Below are positions 7,715 to 16,243 of a stretch of DNA of 64,000 nt, piece after piece (the first letter of the stretch is position 1; every line of letters begins with the position of its first letter). A program made the translations under genes and the position numbers. The notes under the pieces were generated by a model that was given only the letters and a program-made list of their open reading frames with translations, ran no database searches and had not been told where the DNA came from. The stretch comes from Mesorhizobium amorphae CCNWGS0123 (lineage in GTDB: Bacteria; Pseudomonadota; Alphaproteobacteria; Rhizobiales; Rhizobiaceae): positions 1,920,001-1,984,000 of the forward strand of contig NZ_CP015318.1 in assembly GCF_001686985.1 (NCBI RefSeq), in the 5' to 3' direction.

Positions 7715-9847
7715 TCAGGCGCTGTTCTTCTGCAGCGCCTGTATGACTTGTTCCTTCGGCCCGTCAGCGACGATCCGGCCTTGATCGATGACGATGAGGC
7801 GATCGGCGAGTTCGAGCATGCTGAAGCGGTGGGTCGAGACGATCAGCGTCGTGTTCCGCTCGAAAGCCACCTTGAGCTGCCTGATCAACTGCCGTTCCGA
7901 GGCGAGGTCCATCGACCCCGACGGCTCATCCAGAAAAACGATCTTCGGCTTGGTCAAAAGCAGCCGCGCGATCGCCACCGCCTGTCTCTGGCCGCCCGAG
8001 AGATTGGTGCCGCGCTCGCCGACATTCATGTCGTAGCCGCGTGGGTGACGGGAGACGAATTCGTCGACGCCGGCAGCCTTCGCGGCGTCGATGATCTCAT
8101 CGTCCGTCGCTTCCGGGGCCGCCATCAGGAGGTTCTCCTTGATGGTTCCTGAAAACAGGTCGCCGGCCTGGGCGACGATCCCCACCGCGGCGCGAACCTC
8201 CGAAGGGTGGTACTGGCGGATGTCGATGCCGTCGAGCAGCAGCTCTCCCGAGGTCGGCAGGAAAAGCCTGCCGATCAGGCGTCCCATCGTCGTCTTGCCG
8301 GATCCGATGCGGCCGATGATGCCGACCCGCTCGCCCGGTTTGACCGAGATGTTCAGCCCGCTCAGAACCTCGTTCTCCGAACCCGGATAGACGAAGCCTA
8401 CATTCTTGAACACCATCGCGCCGTTGCGGATCGGCCGGTTGACGAAGCCGACCGTGTCCGGCCGGTCCTCCGGCTGGGACATGATCGCGTTGACCATTCT
8501 GAGCGACAGCATGGCCTGGCGGAACCTGGACAGGGTGATGGCGATCTGGCCAAGCGGCGCCACGGCCCGGCTGGCCAGCATGACCGTCCCGATGATCGCC
8601 CCCGTCGACACATAGCCTTCGGAAAAGGCATAGGCGCCGGCCACGACCAGCGCGACGGTGACCAACTGCTGTATGGATCCGGCGATGTTGCCGGCGGCGG
8701 CCGAAAGCTGCTTGATCTTTTCCGACGTGTTGGCGGCGTTCTTGGAGTGCTCGCCCCATTTGCGCAGCAGATAGGCCTCCGCGCGCAGCGACTTGATCGT
8801 CTCCAGCGTCGAGATGGATTCGACCAGCAGGGCCTGGCGCTGCGCGGCCTCGTTCATCGAGGCGGCGACGCGCTTGCCGATGCGGCGCTGCGTGACCAGG
8901 CCGACGATGACTGAAATCACAAAGGCTAGCGCCGGTATGATCACCAGCCAGCCGCCTATCGCGTAGATGACCAGCAGGAAGATGAAGACGAAGATCGTGT
9001 CGATGAAGACGCTGATCGTGTTGGAGGTGAAGAACTCCCGCACGAACTCGTATTGGGTCACCCGGTTTGCGTATTCACCCGTCGAGCCGGGTCGCGCCGA
9101 CAGTGACGAATTGAGCACTTTCTCGAACAGCAGATACGAAATCCGCAGATCCGCCTTGCGCCCGGCATAGTCGATGAGCGAGGCGCGGGCCGTCTTCAAG
9201 AGCAGGTCGAACACGATGACGGCGCCGATCCCGAGCGCCAGGACCCAGAGTGTCGCGACCGCTTTGTTCGGCAGGATCCGGTCGTAGACGTTCATGGTGA
9301 AGATCGGCGAGGCGATGGCGAGCAGGTTGATGAAGATCGCCGACAGCACGACCTTCGAATAGGTGCGCCAGAACGCGCCCATGGTTCCGGTCAGCCAGTG
9401 CCGTCTTTCGATCTTCGCCGCCGAGCCGACCTTCATCGCCTCGGTGGTGTTGGCATAGGTGATCGAGAAAGAGGCGCCGCCGCTGATATAACTTTCGACC
9501 AGTTCGGATTTGCCGATCGTGGTGCGGCCGTTCTCCTGGGGAGCGGTCAGATAGTCGCCGCCTTCGATTTCCGCGAGCAGGGCGACCGGCAGCTGGCTGG
9601 CGCGAAAGACGATGGCCGGAAGGTCGAAGCGACCGCGCACGAAATCGCGGTGGTTGAATTCCGCGACCTCCAGGCCGATGCGCTCGGCCAGATGCCTGAT
9701 GTCGCCGGCCTCGATGCGCGTCTCCGCGATCGGAACGCCGGCGAACAGCACGGTCTCCGCGCTCGGCCTGCCGAGATAGGCGGCAACGGCCGAAAAGCAG
9801 GCCTTGAAGGCCTCTTTGGGCGACAGGATATTGGGCTGCTGGTTCAC
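7715..9847 (-). CDS. Type I secretion ABC transporter (LapB-like) with degenerate C39-like domain
   Basis: The 710-residue protein begins with a C39 peptidase-like domain (about residues 5-125) that lacks the catalytic Cys-His motif, as in LapB/HlyB transporters that do not process their cargo. An ABC membrane domain with about six transmembrane helices follows (residues 160-440). The C-terminal ATPase has Walker A GRIGSGKTT (about 510), signature LSGGQRQ (about 613), Walker B IVFLDEPSGSMD (about 637) and the H-loop STHR. It powers export across both membranes with the adjacent HlyD and TolC proteins. It starts 30 bp after the tolC stop, consistent with one transcript. Confidence 0.93.
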   Translation of the reverse strand: MNQQPNILSPKEAFKACFSAVAAYLGRPSAETVLFAGVPIAETRIEAGDIRHLAERIGLEVAEFNHRDFVRGRFDLPAIVFRASQLPVALLAEIEGGDYLTAPQENGRTTIGKSELVESYISGGASFSITYANTTEAMKVGSAAKIERRHWLTGTMGAFWRTYSKVVLSAIFINLLAIASPIFTMNVYDRILPNKAVATLWVLALGIGAVIVFDLLLKTARASLIDYAGRKADLRISYLLFEKVLNSSLSARPGSTGEYANRVTQYEFVREFFTSNTISVFIDTIFVFIFLLVIYAIGGWLVIIPALAFVISVIVGLVTQRRIGKRVAASMNEAAQRQALLVESISTLETIKSLRAEAYLLRKWGEHSKNAANTSEKIKQLSAAAGNIAGSIQQLVTVALVVAGAYAFSEGYVSTGAIIGTVMLASRAVAPLGQIAITLSRFRQAMLSLRMVNAIMSQPEDRPDTVGFVNRPIRNGAMVFKNVGFVYPGSENEVLSGLNISVKPGERVGIIGRIGSGKTTMGRLIGRLFLPTSGELLLDGIDIRQYHPSEVRAAVGIVAQAGDLFSGTIKENLLMAAPEATDDEIIDAAKAAGVDEFVSRHPRGYDMNVGERGTNLSGGQRQAVAIARLLLTKPKIVFLDEPSGSMDLASERQLIRQLKVAFERNTTLIVSTHRFSMLELADRLIVIDQGRIVADGPKEQVIQALQKNSA

Positions 9848-9877
9848 GATCCGCTCCCGAAGGACCCGCGATCGATC

Positions 9878-11335
9878 TTACATCGGCTGCTTTTTCCGGA
9901 CTGGAGCGAGGATGTCGAAGGGCAGATCGTTCTTCTGTTCCGACGGCGTCCGCGCATAGGTTTCGGTGTCGGCGGTTGCCGGCACGGCGAATTCGGACCG
10001 CGCATAGGCCGCGGTCTGTTTGGCCGGCTGGATGTTCATCGTCTTCAGCAACTGTCCCGTTGCCGCCAGCAGCCGATACTGGGCGAAAAGCGACGCGTAG
10101 GATGCGGTATCCGCCAGCGTCGCCGTGTTGAACCGCGTATTCTGCGCGTCGAGCACGTCGAGCAGCGATCGCTGGCCAACCTTGAACTGTTCGCGATAGG
10201 ACGCGACCAGCCTTTCGTTGGCGGCAGCCTGTTGCCGCAGCGTCTTGGCCAAGTCGGCTTGCCGGAAGCGGCGATCCCATGAGATCCGCACTGCTTCCTC
10301 GATCTCGCGCAGGACCTGATGCAAAGCAAGGCGCTGTTCGCTGGTGCGGCGGATCTGTTCCTGCTCGTTGGCCTTGTCGATGCCGCCGCGGTAGAGGTTC
10401 CAGCGCAGCACCAGCCGCGCCTGCAGGTCGTTGGTGTCGCCGTCGGTGCCGTCGATGTCGGTACCGGCCCGGGCGCGGCCTTCGGCGATGATCGAGGGGC
10501 CGAATTTCGCCCGTGCTGCATCGACAAGGGAGGCCGCCGCGTCGATGTCGCTGTTGGCCATATGCACGCGCGGATTGCTTTCGCGCGCCAGCCCGATTGC
10601 TTCATCGAGCGACCTCGGCAGTGCGGCGGAGACATCGCCCGGCCTTGAAGCGTTGGTGAGCGGCTTTCCGACGGTCTTGAAGAAGCGTATCTTGGCCGCT
10701 TCCAGTTCCTCGGTGGCTTCCTGCATGCGCGCCTTGGCGGCGAACAGCCGCTCCTCGGCCTGTTGCCGGTCGGCGTCGTTCAGCGCCCCGCCGTCGATGC
10801 CCTGCCGGATATCGCCGAGTATAGCCTGGTGGAAGCCGAGGTTTTTCTTCGCCTCGACAACGATCGAAGCCTGCAGCATGTATTCCAAATAGTCCTGGAC
10901 GACGGAGAGCCCGATGAATTCGGACCGTTCCAGCACCCGGAACGAAGCGCCGTCGACGCGGGACGCCTGACGGGTCAATTCGGCTCGCCTTGCACCGCTG
11001 TCATAGAGCGTCTGCGAAATCGTAAGATCGGTTTCAGCCGGATAGAGCGCATCGTCCTCGGTGGAAAGCGCGCGCCGGGATGGATTGTCGAGGCGCCGGG
11101 CGCCTGCCGACGCTTCCAGATCGACGCTGGGAAGGTAAAGACCTTTCGCCTGGCGCAGCTCGAATTCGATTGCTTCGCGGTTTTCAATCGCCTGGCCGAT
11201 CTCCGGATTGGATTCGACGGCGACTGCCATTGCTTCTTTGAGAGTGAGCGCGCCGGCGCTTCCGCAAGCCAGCATTGACACCGTCACGGCAAGCGCAATA
11301 CGCCAGCCGACGGTCACTTTACCCGTCCTGTTCAT
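9878..11335 (-). CDS. TolC-family outer membrane efflux protein of the type I secretion system
   Basis: The 485-residue protein has a signal peptide (ALAVTVSMLACGSAGA, cleavage near residue 29). Two internally repeated coiled-coil and beta segments typical of the OEP family follow (LTLKEAMAVAVESNPEIGQA in the first half, LDEAIGLARESNPRVHMA in the second). The conserved motif FKVGQRSLLDVLDAQN is present near residue 390, and the C-terminal tail is Pro/Glu-rich. It is the first gene of the leftward operon tolC-ABC-hlyD-RHH/PAS and provides the outer-membrane conduit, comparable to LapE. Confidence 0.92.
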   Translation of the reverse strand: MNRTGKVTVGWRIALAVTVSMLACGSAGALTLKEAMAVAVESNPEIGQAIENREAIEFELRQAKGLYLPSVDLEASAGARRLDNPSRRALSTEDDALYPAETDLTISQTLYDSGARRAELTRQASRVDGASFRVLERSEFIGLSVVQDYLEYMLQASIVVEAKKNLGFHQAILGDIRQGIDGGALNDADRQQAEERLFAAKARMQEATEELEAAKIRFFKTVGKPLTNASRPGDVSAALPRSLDEAIGLARESNPRVHMANSDIDAAASLVDAARAKFGPSIIAEGRARAGTDIDGTDGDTNDLQARLVLRWNLYRGGIDKANEQEQIRRTSEQRLALHQVLREIEEAVRISWDRRFRQADLAKTLRQQAAANERLVASYREQFKVGQRSLLDVLDAQNTRFNTATLADTASYASLFAQYRLLAATGQLLKTMNIQPAKQTAAYARSEFAVPATADTETYARTPSEQKNDLPFDILAPVRKKQPM

Positions 11336-11744
11336 GTCTACCCCGTGACTTTCCCCGCGCCTTGTTATTTTTTTGGCGCTTAATTGCCCAAGCCTGCCAC
11401 CGGAGCTTGCGGCGAGTATCTATCAGATTTTCAAAGGATGTGAGTACTTAATGATTTAGAGGCCTCTAAAAGCGGGCGTTCGCGCCATTAGACCCAATAG
11501 ATGTAGCAAAAATGGCACATAGGCCTTGCGTCGCCGCACTGGCATTCAGCGCGAATCGGGCCAGAAGCACGAGTCTCCTGGAAAACTGCAGGCCCGCACC
11601 CGCGAAGCCGCCCGGTCGCCGTTACTGACCCTGCTGCAGCATTTCAGCAGTAATGCGCCCCGTTGGTAAACAAGTCGGGAGTGCAATGATTTCTCTCGGC
11701 GTCAGCTCAATCCTTAGAGACGATTGGCCTGCAAGCCTGGTCGC
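11336..11744. promoter_or_regulatory. 409-bp non-coding region upstream of the tolC-like gene
   Basis: No credible gene is present between the tolC start and the stop codon of the SDR gene. It should hold the promoter of the leftward secretion operon. The only striking element is the 16-bp perfect palindrome at 11455-11470. A small imperfect hairpin (CTGCTG...CAGCAG, about 11630-11652) may mark the end of the SDR transcript but has no T-tract. Confidence 0.45.
11455..11470. promoter_or_regulatory. 16-bp perfect palindrome upstream of the secretion operon
   Basis: TTTAGAGGCCTCTAAA is its own reverse complement over all 16 bases and lies 120 bp upstream of the tolC-like start codon. A dimeric repressor or activator site is plausible; which protein binds it is unknown. 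Confidence 0.55.
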
Positions 11745-12518
11745 TCACGCCACCGACCACCCGCCATCGACCAATATATTGGCGCCGGTGATCATCGACG
11801 CCGCCGGCGAGGCCAGGAACACCACTGTTCCCGCGACATCGATCGGGTCGCCGATGCGGCCAAGCGGAATGTGCCCCAGCACATGCGCGTGAAAGTCGGG
11901 CTCGGCCAGCGATGGCCGTGTTCCGTCAGTCCAGATGAAGGTTGGCGCGACGCTGTTGACGTTGATCCGGTGTTGCGCCCATTCGGCGGCCAGGCAGCGC
12001 GTCAGGTGGTTGATCGCGGCCTTGCTCATGCAATAGATCGCCTCGCCCTTCAGCGTCACCGTACCGGCCTGCGAGCTGATGTTGATGATGCGCCCGGATT
12101 TCTGCGCGATCATCAGCTTTGCAACTGCTTGCGTGGTGAAGAACGTGCCCTTGAGGTTGACGTTGACGGTGAGGTCGAAATCTTCCTCGGTGACGTTCTC
12201 GGCCAGGTTTTCCGGCCCGAGCCCGACATTGTTGACCAGCACGTCGATGCGGCCGAAGGCGGTGTGCGCCTCGGCGACAGATTTTCGCACCGTAGCGAGA
12301 TCGGTGAGATCCATCCGCACGGCCAGCGCCCGGCGGCCGATGCGCTCGATTTCGGCGACAAGCTCCGCGCCGTCGGCAACGCTGCGCACACCGACGATCA
12401 TGTCGGCGCCGGAGCCGGCGCAGGCCAGCGCGCAAGCGCGCCCGATGCCGCGCGAGGCGCCGGTGACCAGCACCACCTTGCCGGCCAGATCGAATTTCGG
12501 CGTGAATTCCGCTGTCAT
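11745..12518 (-). CDS. Short-chain dehydrogenase/reductase (SDR)
   Basis: The 257-residue classical SDR has the cofactor motif TGASRGIG near residue 19, NNVG near residue 90, the catalytic Ser in NISSQAG and the active-site pair YCMSK. It ends in the usual VDGGWSVA. Gly-Ala-Ser-Arg after TG is common in NADP(H)-preferring members. The substrate cannot be deduced. It is transcribed divergently from the SAF-domain oxidoreductase at 12718, so the two dehydrogenases may serve a common polyol or sugar-acid pathway, which is inference only. Confidence 0.85.
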   Translation of the reverse strand: MTAEFTPKFDLAGKVVLVTGASRGIGRACALACAGSGADMIVGVRSVADGAELVAEIERIGRRALAVRMDLTDLATVRKSVAEAHTAFGRIDVLVNNVGLGPENLAENVTEEDFDLTVNVNLKGTFFTTQAVAKLMIAQKSGRIINISSQAGTVTLKGEAIYCMSKAAINHLTRCLAAEWAQHRINVNSVAPTFIWTDGTRPSLAEPDFHAHVLGHIPLGRIGDPIDVAGTVVFLASPAASMITGANILVDGGWSVA

Positions 12519-12717
12519 CTCGTCCTCCCTGGAAGTCTCCCTTCCCGAACATTAGCCGGTCGCGCTACGAAAGCCAGAAGCCTGCAAATCGCTGCGCGAA
12601 ATCTGTTCGGGTTCTGCAAAGTGTGCGCAACAAATTGCCACGAGCGGCTGGTTTTGTTGGCAAACGGGGATCGTTCCCTGTATTGCGGGCCAAAGGCAAA
12701 AGCGTGGACGTTCTTGT

Positions 12718-14034
12718 ATGACAAATGTCGCCCTGACTGGGCTTGCCCGCGACCTCGCCAGGCGCGCTACCGAGGGTAAGCCGGTGCGCATCGGCGTCAT
12801 CGGCTCCGGCGAGATGGGCACCGATCTGGTGACACAAGGCATGCTGATGCCGGGCATTTCGGTCTGCGCGGTGTCGACCCGGCGTCCGCACACCGCTCGT
12901 GACGCCATCCGCATCGCCTATGGCGACGAGGCGATGGCGGTGGAAGCAGACACGGCCTCGAAAGTCACCGCCGCGATCGAGAATGGAAAAATCGCCATCA
13001 CCTCGAACGAGATGCTGGTGACAAATCCACTGATCGACGTGGTCATCGACGCCACGGGAAAACCCGGCGTCGCCGCCGATTTCGACCTCAAGGCCATGGA
13101 GCACGGCAAGCATCTGGTGATGATGAATGTCGAGGCCGACGTCACCATCGGCTGCTATCTCAAGCAGCAGGCCGACCGGCTCGGCGTCGTCTATTCCGTC
13201 GGCGCCGGCGACGAGCCGTCGAGCTGCATGGAGCTGATCGAGTTCGCCTCAGCACTTGGCTATACGATCGTCTCGGCCGGCAAGGGCAAGAACAACCCGC
13301 TCAACCATGACGCCGTGCCGGACGACTATCGCGAGGAAGCGATCCGCCGCAACATGAACCCGCGCATGCTGGTCGAGTTCGTCGACGGTTCGAAGACCAT
13401 GGTCGAGATGTGCGCCATCGCCAACGCCACCGGCCTGGTGCCCGATGTTCCGGGCATGCACGGCCCGAAGGCCGACCGCGATGAACTGGCCAAGGTGCTG
13501 ATCCCGAAGGCTGATGGCGGCATTCTCTCCAAAAAGGGTGTCGTCGACTACACGGTCGGCAAGGGCGTCGCGCCCGGTGTCTTCGTCATCGTCGAGGCGA
13601 CGCATCCGCGCGTCATCGAGCGCATGGACGATCTCCATGTCGGCCACGGCCCCTATTACAGCTTCTTCCGGCCCTATCACCTGACCTCGCTGGAGGTGCC
13701 GCTGACCGCCGCCCGCATCGTGCTCTACGGCCGGCCCGATATGGTGCCGCTGCCGAAGCCGGTGGCCGAGGTCTGCGCGGTCGCCAAGCGCGATCTCGCC
13801 GTCGGCGAGAGTTTCGACGCCATCGGCGAGACCTGCTACCGATCCTGGACCATGACCGTCGGCGTGGCCCGCGCCAACCGCGCCGTGCCCGTCGGACTGC
13901 TCGAGGGCGGCAAGGTGCTGAAGCCGGTCAAAAAGGGCGAATTGCTGACCGCCGACAACGCCGCGCCCGACCAGACGACCAGGCTGTTCGCCCTGCGCCG
14001 GCTGCAGGACGAGATGTTGTACGGGTCAAACTAA
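12718..14034 (+). CDS. NAD(P)-dependent oxidoreductase with C-terminal SAF domain (homoserine dehydrogenase-like)
   Basis: The 438-residue protein has an N-terminal Rossmann fold with GVIGSGEMG near residue 25. The next region (about 90-130, NEMLVTNPLIDVVIDATGKP) resembles the NAD-binding half of homoserine dehydrogenases. A catalytic alpha/beta domain follows, and the C-terminus (about 360-420) looks like a SAF domain (VGLLEGGKVLKPVKKGELLT). Related proteins are usually annotated as homoserine dehydrogenase-like or SAF domain-containing oxidoreductases. A role in biosynthesis of homoserine is unlikely because the aspartate-family catalytic half is absent. Substrate unknown. A clear ribosome binding site is not seen ahead of the ATG. 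Confidence 0.82.
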   Translation: MTNVALTGLARDLARRATEGKPVRIGVIGSGEMGTDLVTQGMLMPGISVCAVSTRRPHTARDAIRIAYGDEAMAVEADTASKVTAAIENGKIAITSNEMLVTNPLIDVVIDATGKPGVAADFDLKAMEHGKHLVMMNVEADVTIGCYLKQQADRLGVVYSVGAGDEPSSCMELIEFASALGYTIVSAGKGKNNPLNHDAVPDDYREEAIRRNMNPRMLVEFVDGSKTMVEMCAIANATGLVPDVPGMHGPKADRDELAKVLIPKADGGILSKKGVVDYTVGKGVAPGVFVIVEATHPRVIERMDDLHVGHGPYYSFFRPYHLTSLEVPLTAARIVLYGRPDMVPLPKPVAEVCAVAKRDLAVGESFDAIGETCYRSWTMTVGVARANRAVPVGLLEGGKVLKPVKKGELLTADNAAPDQTTRLFALRRLQDEMLYGSN

Positions 14035-14037
14035 GGG

Positions 14038-14853
14038 TTACTTCCCCAACTCTATCGACCTCAGCCGCGCCGCTTCCACTGCCTCGGTTATGAGCTTGGT
14101 CAACCGCTCCTCGCCCATCAGCACGGCAAGGGCTGCGGCCGTGGTGCCGTTGGGGCTGGTCACCTGCTGGCGCAGCAGGCCCGGTTCCTCACCGCTTTCG
14201 GCGGCCAGCGATGCGGCGCCATAGACGGTCTGCATGGCGAGCAGCTTGGCGGTTTGGGTCGGCAGCCCGGCCTTCTCTGCCGCCAGGGTCAGCGCCTCGA
14301 TGAAATGGAAGATATAGGCCGGCCCTGAGCCGGACACCGCCGTCACCGCGTCCATCAGGCTCTCGTCGTCGATGGTGGCCACTTCCCCGCTCGCCGACAA
14401 AAGGTCGGCGACGAAACGCCTGGCGTCGTCGGAAACCAGCGGGTTGGAAAACACCACCATCATGCCCTTGCCGATCGCCGCCGGCGTGTTCGGCATGCAG
14501 CGCACGATCGGCGCGCGATGGCCGAGGATCGCCTCGAAGGTGGCGACAGGTGTGCCGGCGGCGATGCTGACGAAGGTGGTGCGGCCGTCGCCAAAGCGCT
14601 TGTAGGCGGCGGTCACGTCGCGGATCACCTGCGGCTTGACGGCGATGACGACAAGCCCTGGCACCGCATCCGCCGGAATTGCAGCGGCATCGGCCGCCGC
14701 GCCGCATCCCAGTGCTTCGGCACGCTTGCGCAGATCGTCATTGGGTTCGACAACGAAGACTGCTGCCGGAGGAAGCTTGCCGGATTTCAGCCAGCCCGAA
14801 AGCATGGCGTAACCCATATTGCCGCAGCCGGCGAGAACGAGCCTGATCGTCAT
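14038..14853 (-). CDS. proC: Pyrroline-5-carboxylate reductase
   Basis: The 271-residue protein begins MTIRLVLAGCGNMG, the dinucleotide-binding motif. It contains VIAVKPQ, RCMPNTPAAIGKGM and the family signature at about residues 220-245 (AVSGSGPAYIFHFIEAL, then TSPNGTTAAAL). ProC reduces 1-pyrroline-5-carboxylate to proline in the cytoplasm with NAD(P)H. The ATG at 14853 was chosen over an upstream in-frame start because GGAGG lies 7 nt before it and the upstream 31 codons do not look like protein. It ends 3 bp from the stop of the convergent oxidoreductase gene. Confidence 0.93.
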   Translation of the reverse strand: MTIRLVLAGCGNMGYAMLSGWLKSGKLPPAAVFVVEPNDDLRKRAEALGCGAAADAAAIPADAVPGLVVIAVKPQVIRDVTAAYKRFGDGRTTFVSIAAGTPVATFEAILGHRAPIVRCMPNTPAAIGKGMMVVFSNPLVSDDARRFVADLLSASGEVATIDDESLMDAVTAVSGSGPAYIFHFIEALTLAAEKAGLPTQTAKLLAMQTVYGAASLAAESGEEPGLLRQQVTSPNGTTAAALAVLMGEERLTKLITEAVEAARLRSIELGK

Positions 14854-14926
14854 TGAAGAACCTCCGCGAAGATGGCTCTCAATAGACGCTCGCGGCGGGA
14901 CGGGAAAGCCCTCGCCGGAGGAGCGA

Positions 14927-16243
14927 TCAGGAAGGCCGCACCGCAATCGGCCGCAGCGACACTTGCCTCAAACCAAGCACGCCGAGCACGAAGAACAGCC
15001 AGACCGGGTCGCCGCGGTGGAAGAAGAAGCTTTCCAGGAAGGCGTTCAGCGCCGCGAACAGCACCACCATCATGAAGAAGTCGCCGAGGTAGATGTTCTC
15101 CTTGCGCAGCGGGATGCGCATGTAGTCGCGCAGCGGCGCAATGAGGAAGGTGTAGACCGCCACGCAGAGTGCCGGGATGCCCATCAGCACGGCAATGTCG
15201 AGATAGCCGTCATGGCCGTGCACGATGGTTCTGATGTCCCAGGGCCGGTCGAAGGGCTGGTCCTGGTTGAGCAGCAGCGGCGTGCCCCAGAAGCTCTCAT
15301 AGCCGTAGCCGGTCCAGGGCTTCTTCGCCAGCATGTCGCCGGCGAACTCCCACAGCGTGGTGCGCCCGGTATAGGTCAGGTCGGGAAAATAGATCGCCGC
15401 CAGATGCTTCACCGGCGGCAGGAAGACGATGCCCAGCGTGCCGACCGCCGTGGCGATGATTGCCGCCGCAAACAGGATCGGCGTGCCGAGCCGCATGCCG
15501 ATCAAGCTCGGCAGCACCACGATCAGGATCGAGAACGGCACCAGGCCCGCCGTCGTCTTGGAGCCGGTATGCAGCATGAAGATCATCGCCGCGCAGAAGA
15601 TTATCGCGCCCCACCAGCGTTGCCCGCGCCGGTAGAGATAGAGGCCGGCAAAGCTGAAGCAGGCCATGATCGGCCCGGCGATGTTCTTGTGGGTGAACAC
15701 ACCGCGCCACAGGCCGGCATGCTCCGGCTCCTGCGAGTCGGCCGTGTGCATTGCCTCATGCGGAAACACGATGAGGCCGAGGTAGGAGAGGCCCATGACG
15801 ACGATGGCGGTGAAGATGATGACTTTCGAGAAAGCCTCGCCGTCGCGCGGCAGCACCAGGATCGTCGCCATCGTCAGGATGCCGATCAGCGTGAAGGATG
15901 CCGCGCGCATCGCCGACGGCGGATCGGTCGCCAGTATGACCGACAGCATGAAGCAGCCCAGCATCAGCACCCAGGACGGGCTGAGCAGCGAGCGTACTAC
16001 ACGCGGGTCGGCGAAGGCCATCAGCGAGAAGATCGAGATCGCGCCGAGCGACGAGAAGCCGAGCTGGTTGACGATGTCGCCGCCTTCGCCGGTGAGCTGG
16101 GCGCCGGCCGGCTGAAAGGGGCGGAAGGACACCAGGATCGTGGTGAACAGCAGCGCCGCGATCGCCGTCGCCACGCCCTCGCGCGTGAACGCCGCGCTGA
16201 GCGGTACGCGCTCAGTTCTTCTCAGGCTGCCGGTATTGCTCAT
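14927..16243 (-). CDS. O-antigen ligase/polymerase-family membrane protein (Wzy_C, ExoQ-like)
   Basis: About 438 residues with some ten to twelve hydrophobic helices. The periplasmic-loop motifs of the O-antigen ligase superfamily are visible: GVFTHKNIAG (about residue 185), GRTTLWE and GHDGYLD. This fits either a WaaL-type ligase or an ExoQ/Wzy-type polymerase that joins lipid-linked repeat units. The ATG at 16243 is favoured; further in-frame starts extend to 16285. It overlaps the end of the upstream glycosyltransferase gene by about 32 bp, so the two are co-transcribed. The two functions cannot be separated by sequence reading alone. Confidence 0.82.
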   Translation of the reverse strand: MSNTGSLRRTERVPLSAAFTREGVATAIAALLFTTILVSFRPFQPAGAQLTGEGGDIVNQLGFSSLGAISIFSLMAFADPRVVRSLLSPSWVLMLGCFMLSVILATDPPSAMRAASFTLIGILTMATILVLPRDGEAFSKVIIFTAIVVMGLSYLGLIVFPHEAMHTADSQEPEHAGLWRGVFTHKNIAGPIMACFSFAGLYLYRRGQRWWGAIIFCAAMIFMLHTGSKTTAGLVPFSILIVVLPSLIGMRLGTPILFAAAIIATAVGTLGIVFLPPVKHLAAIYFPDLTYTGRTTLWEFAGDMLAKKPWTGYGYESFWGTPLLLNQDQPFDRPWDIRTIVHGHDGYLDIAVLMGIPALCVAVYTFLIAPLRDYMRIPLRKENIYLGDFFMMVVLFAALNAFLESFFFHRGDPVWLFFVLGVLGLRQVSLRPIAVRPS

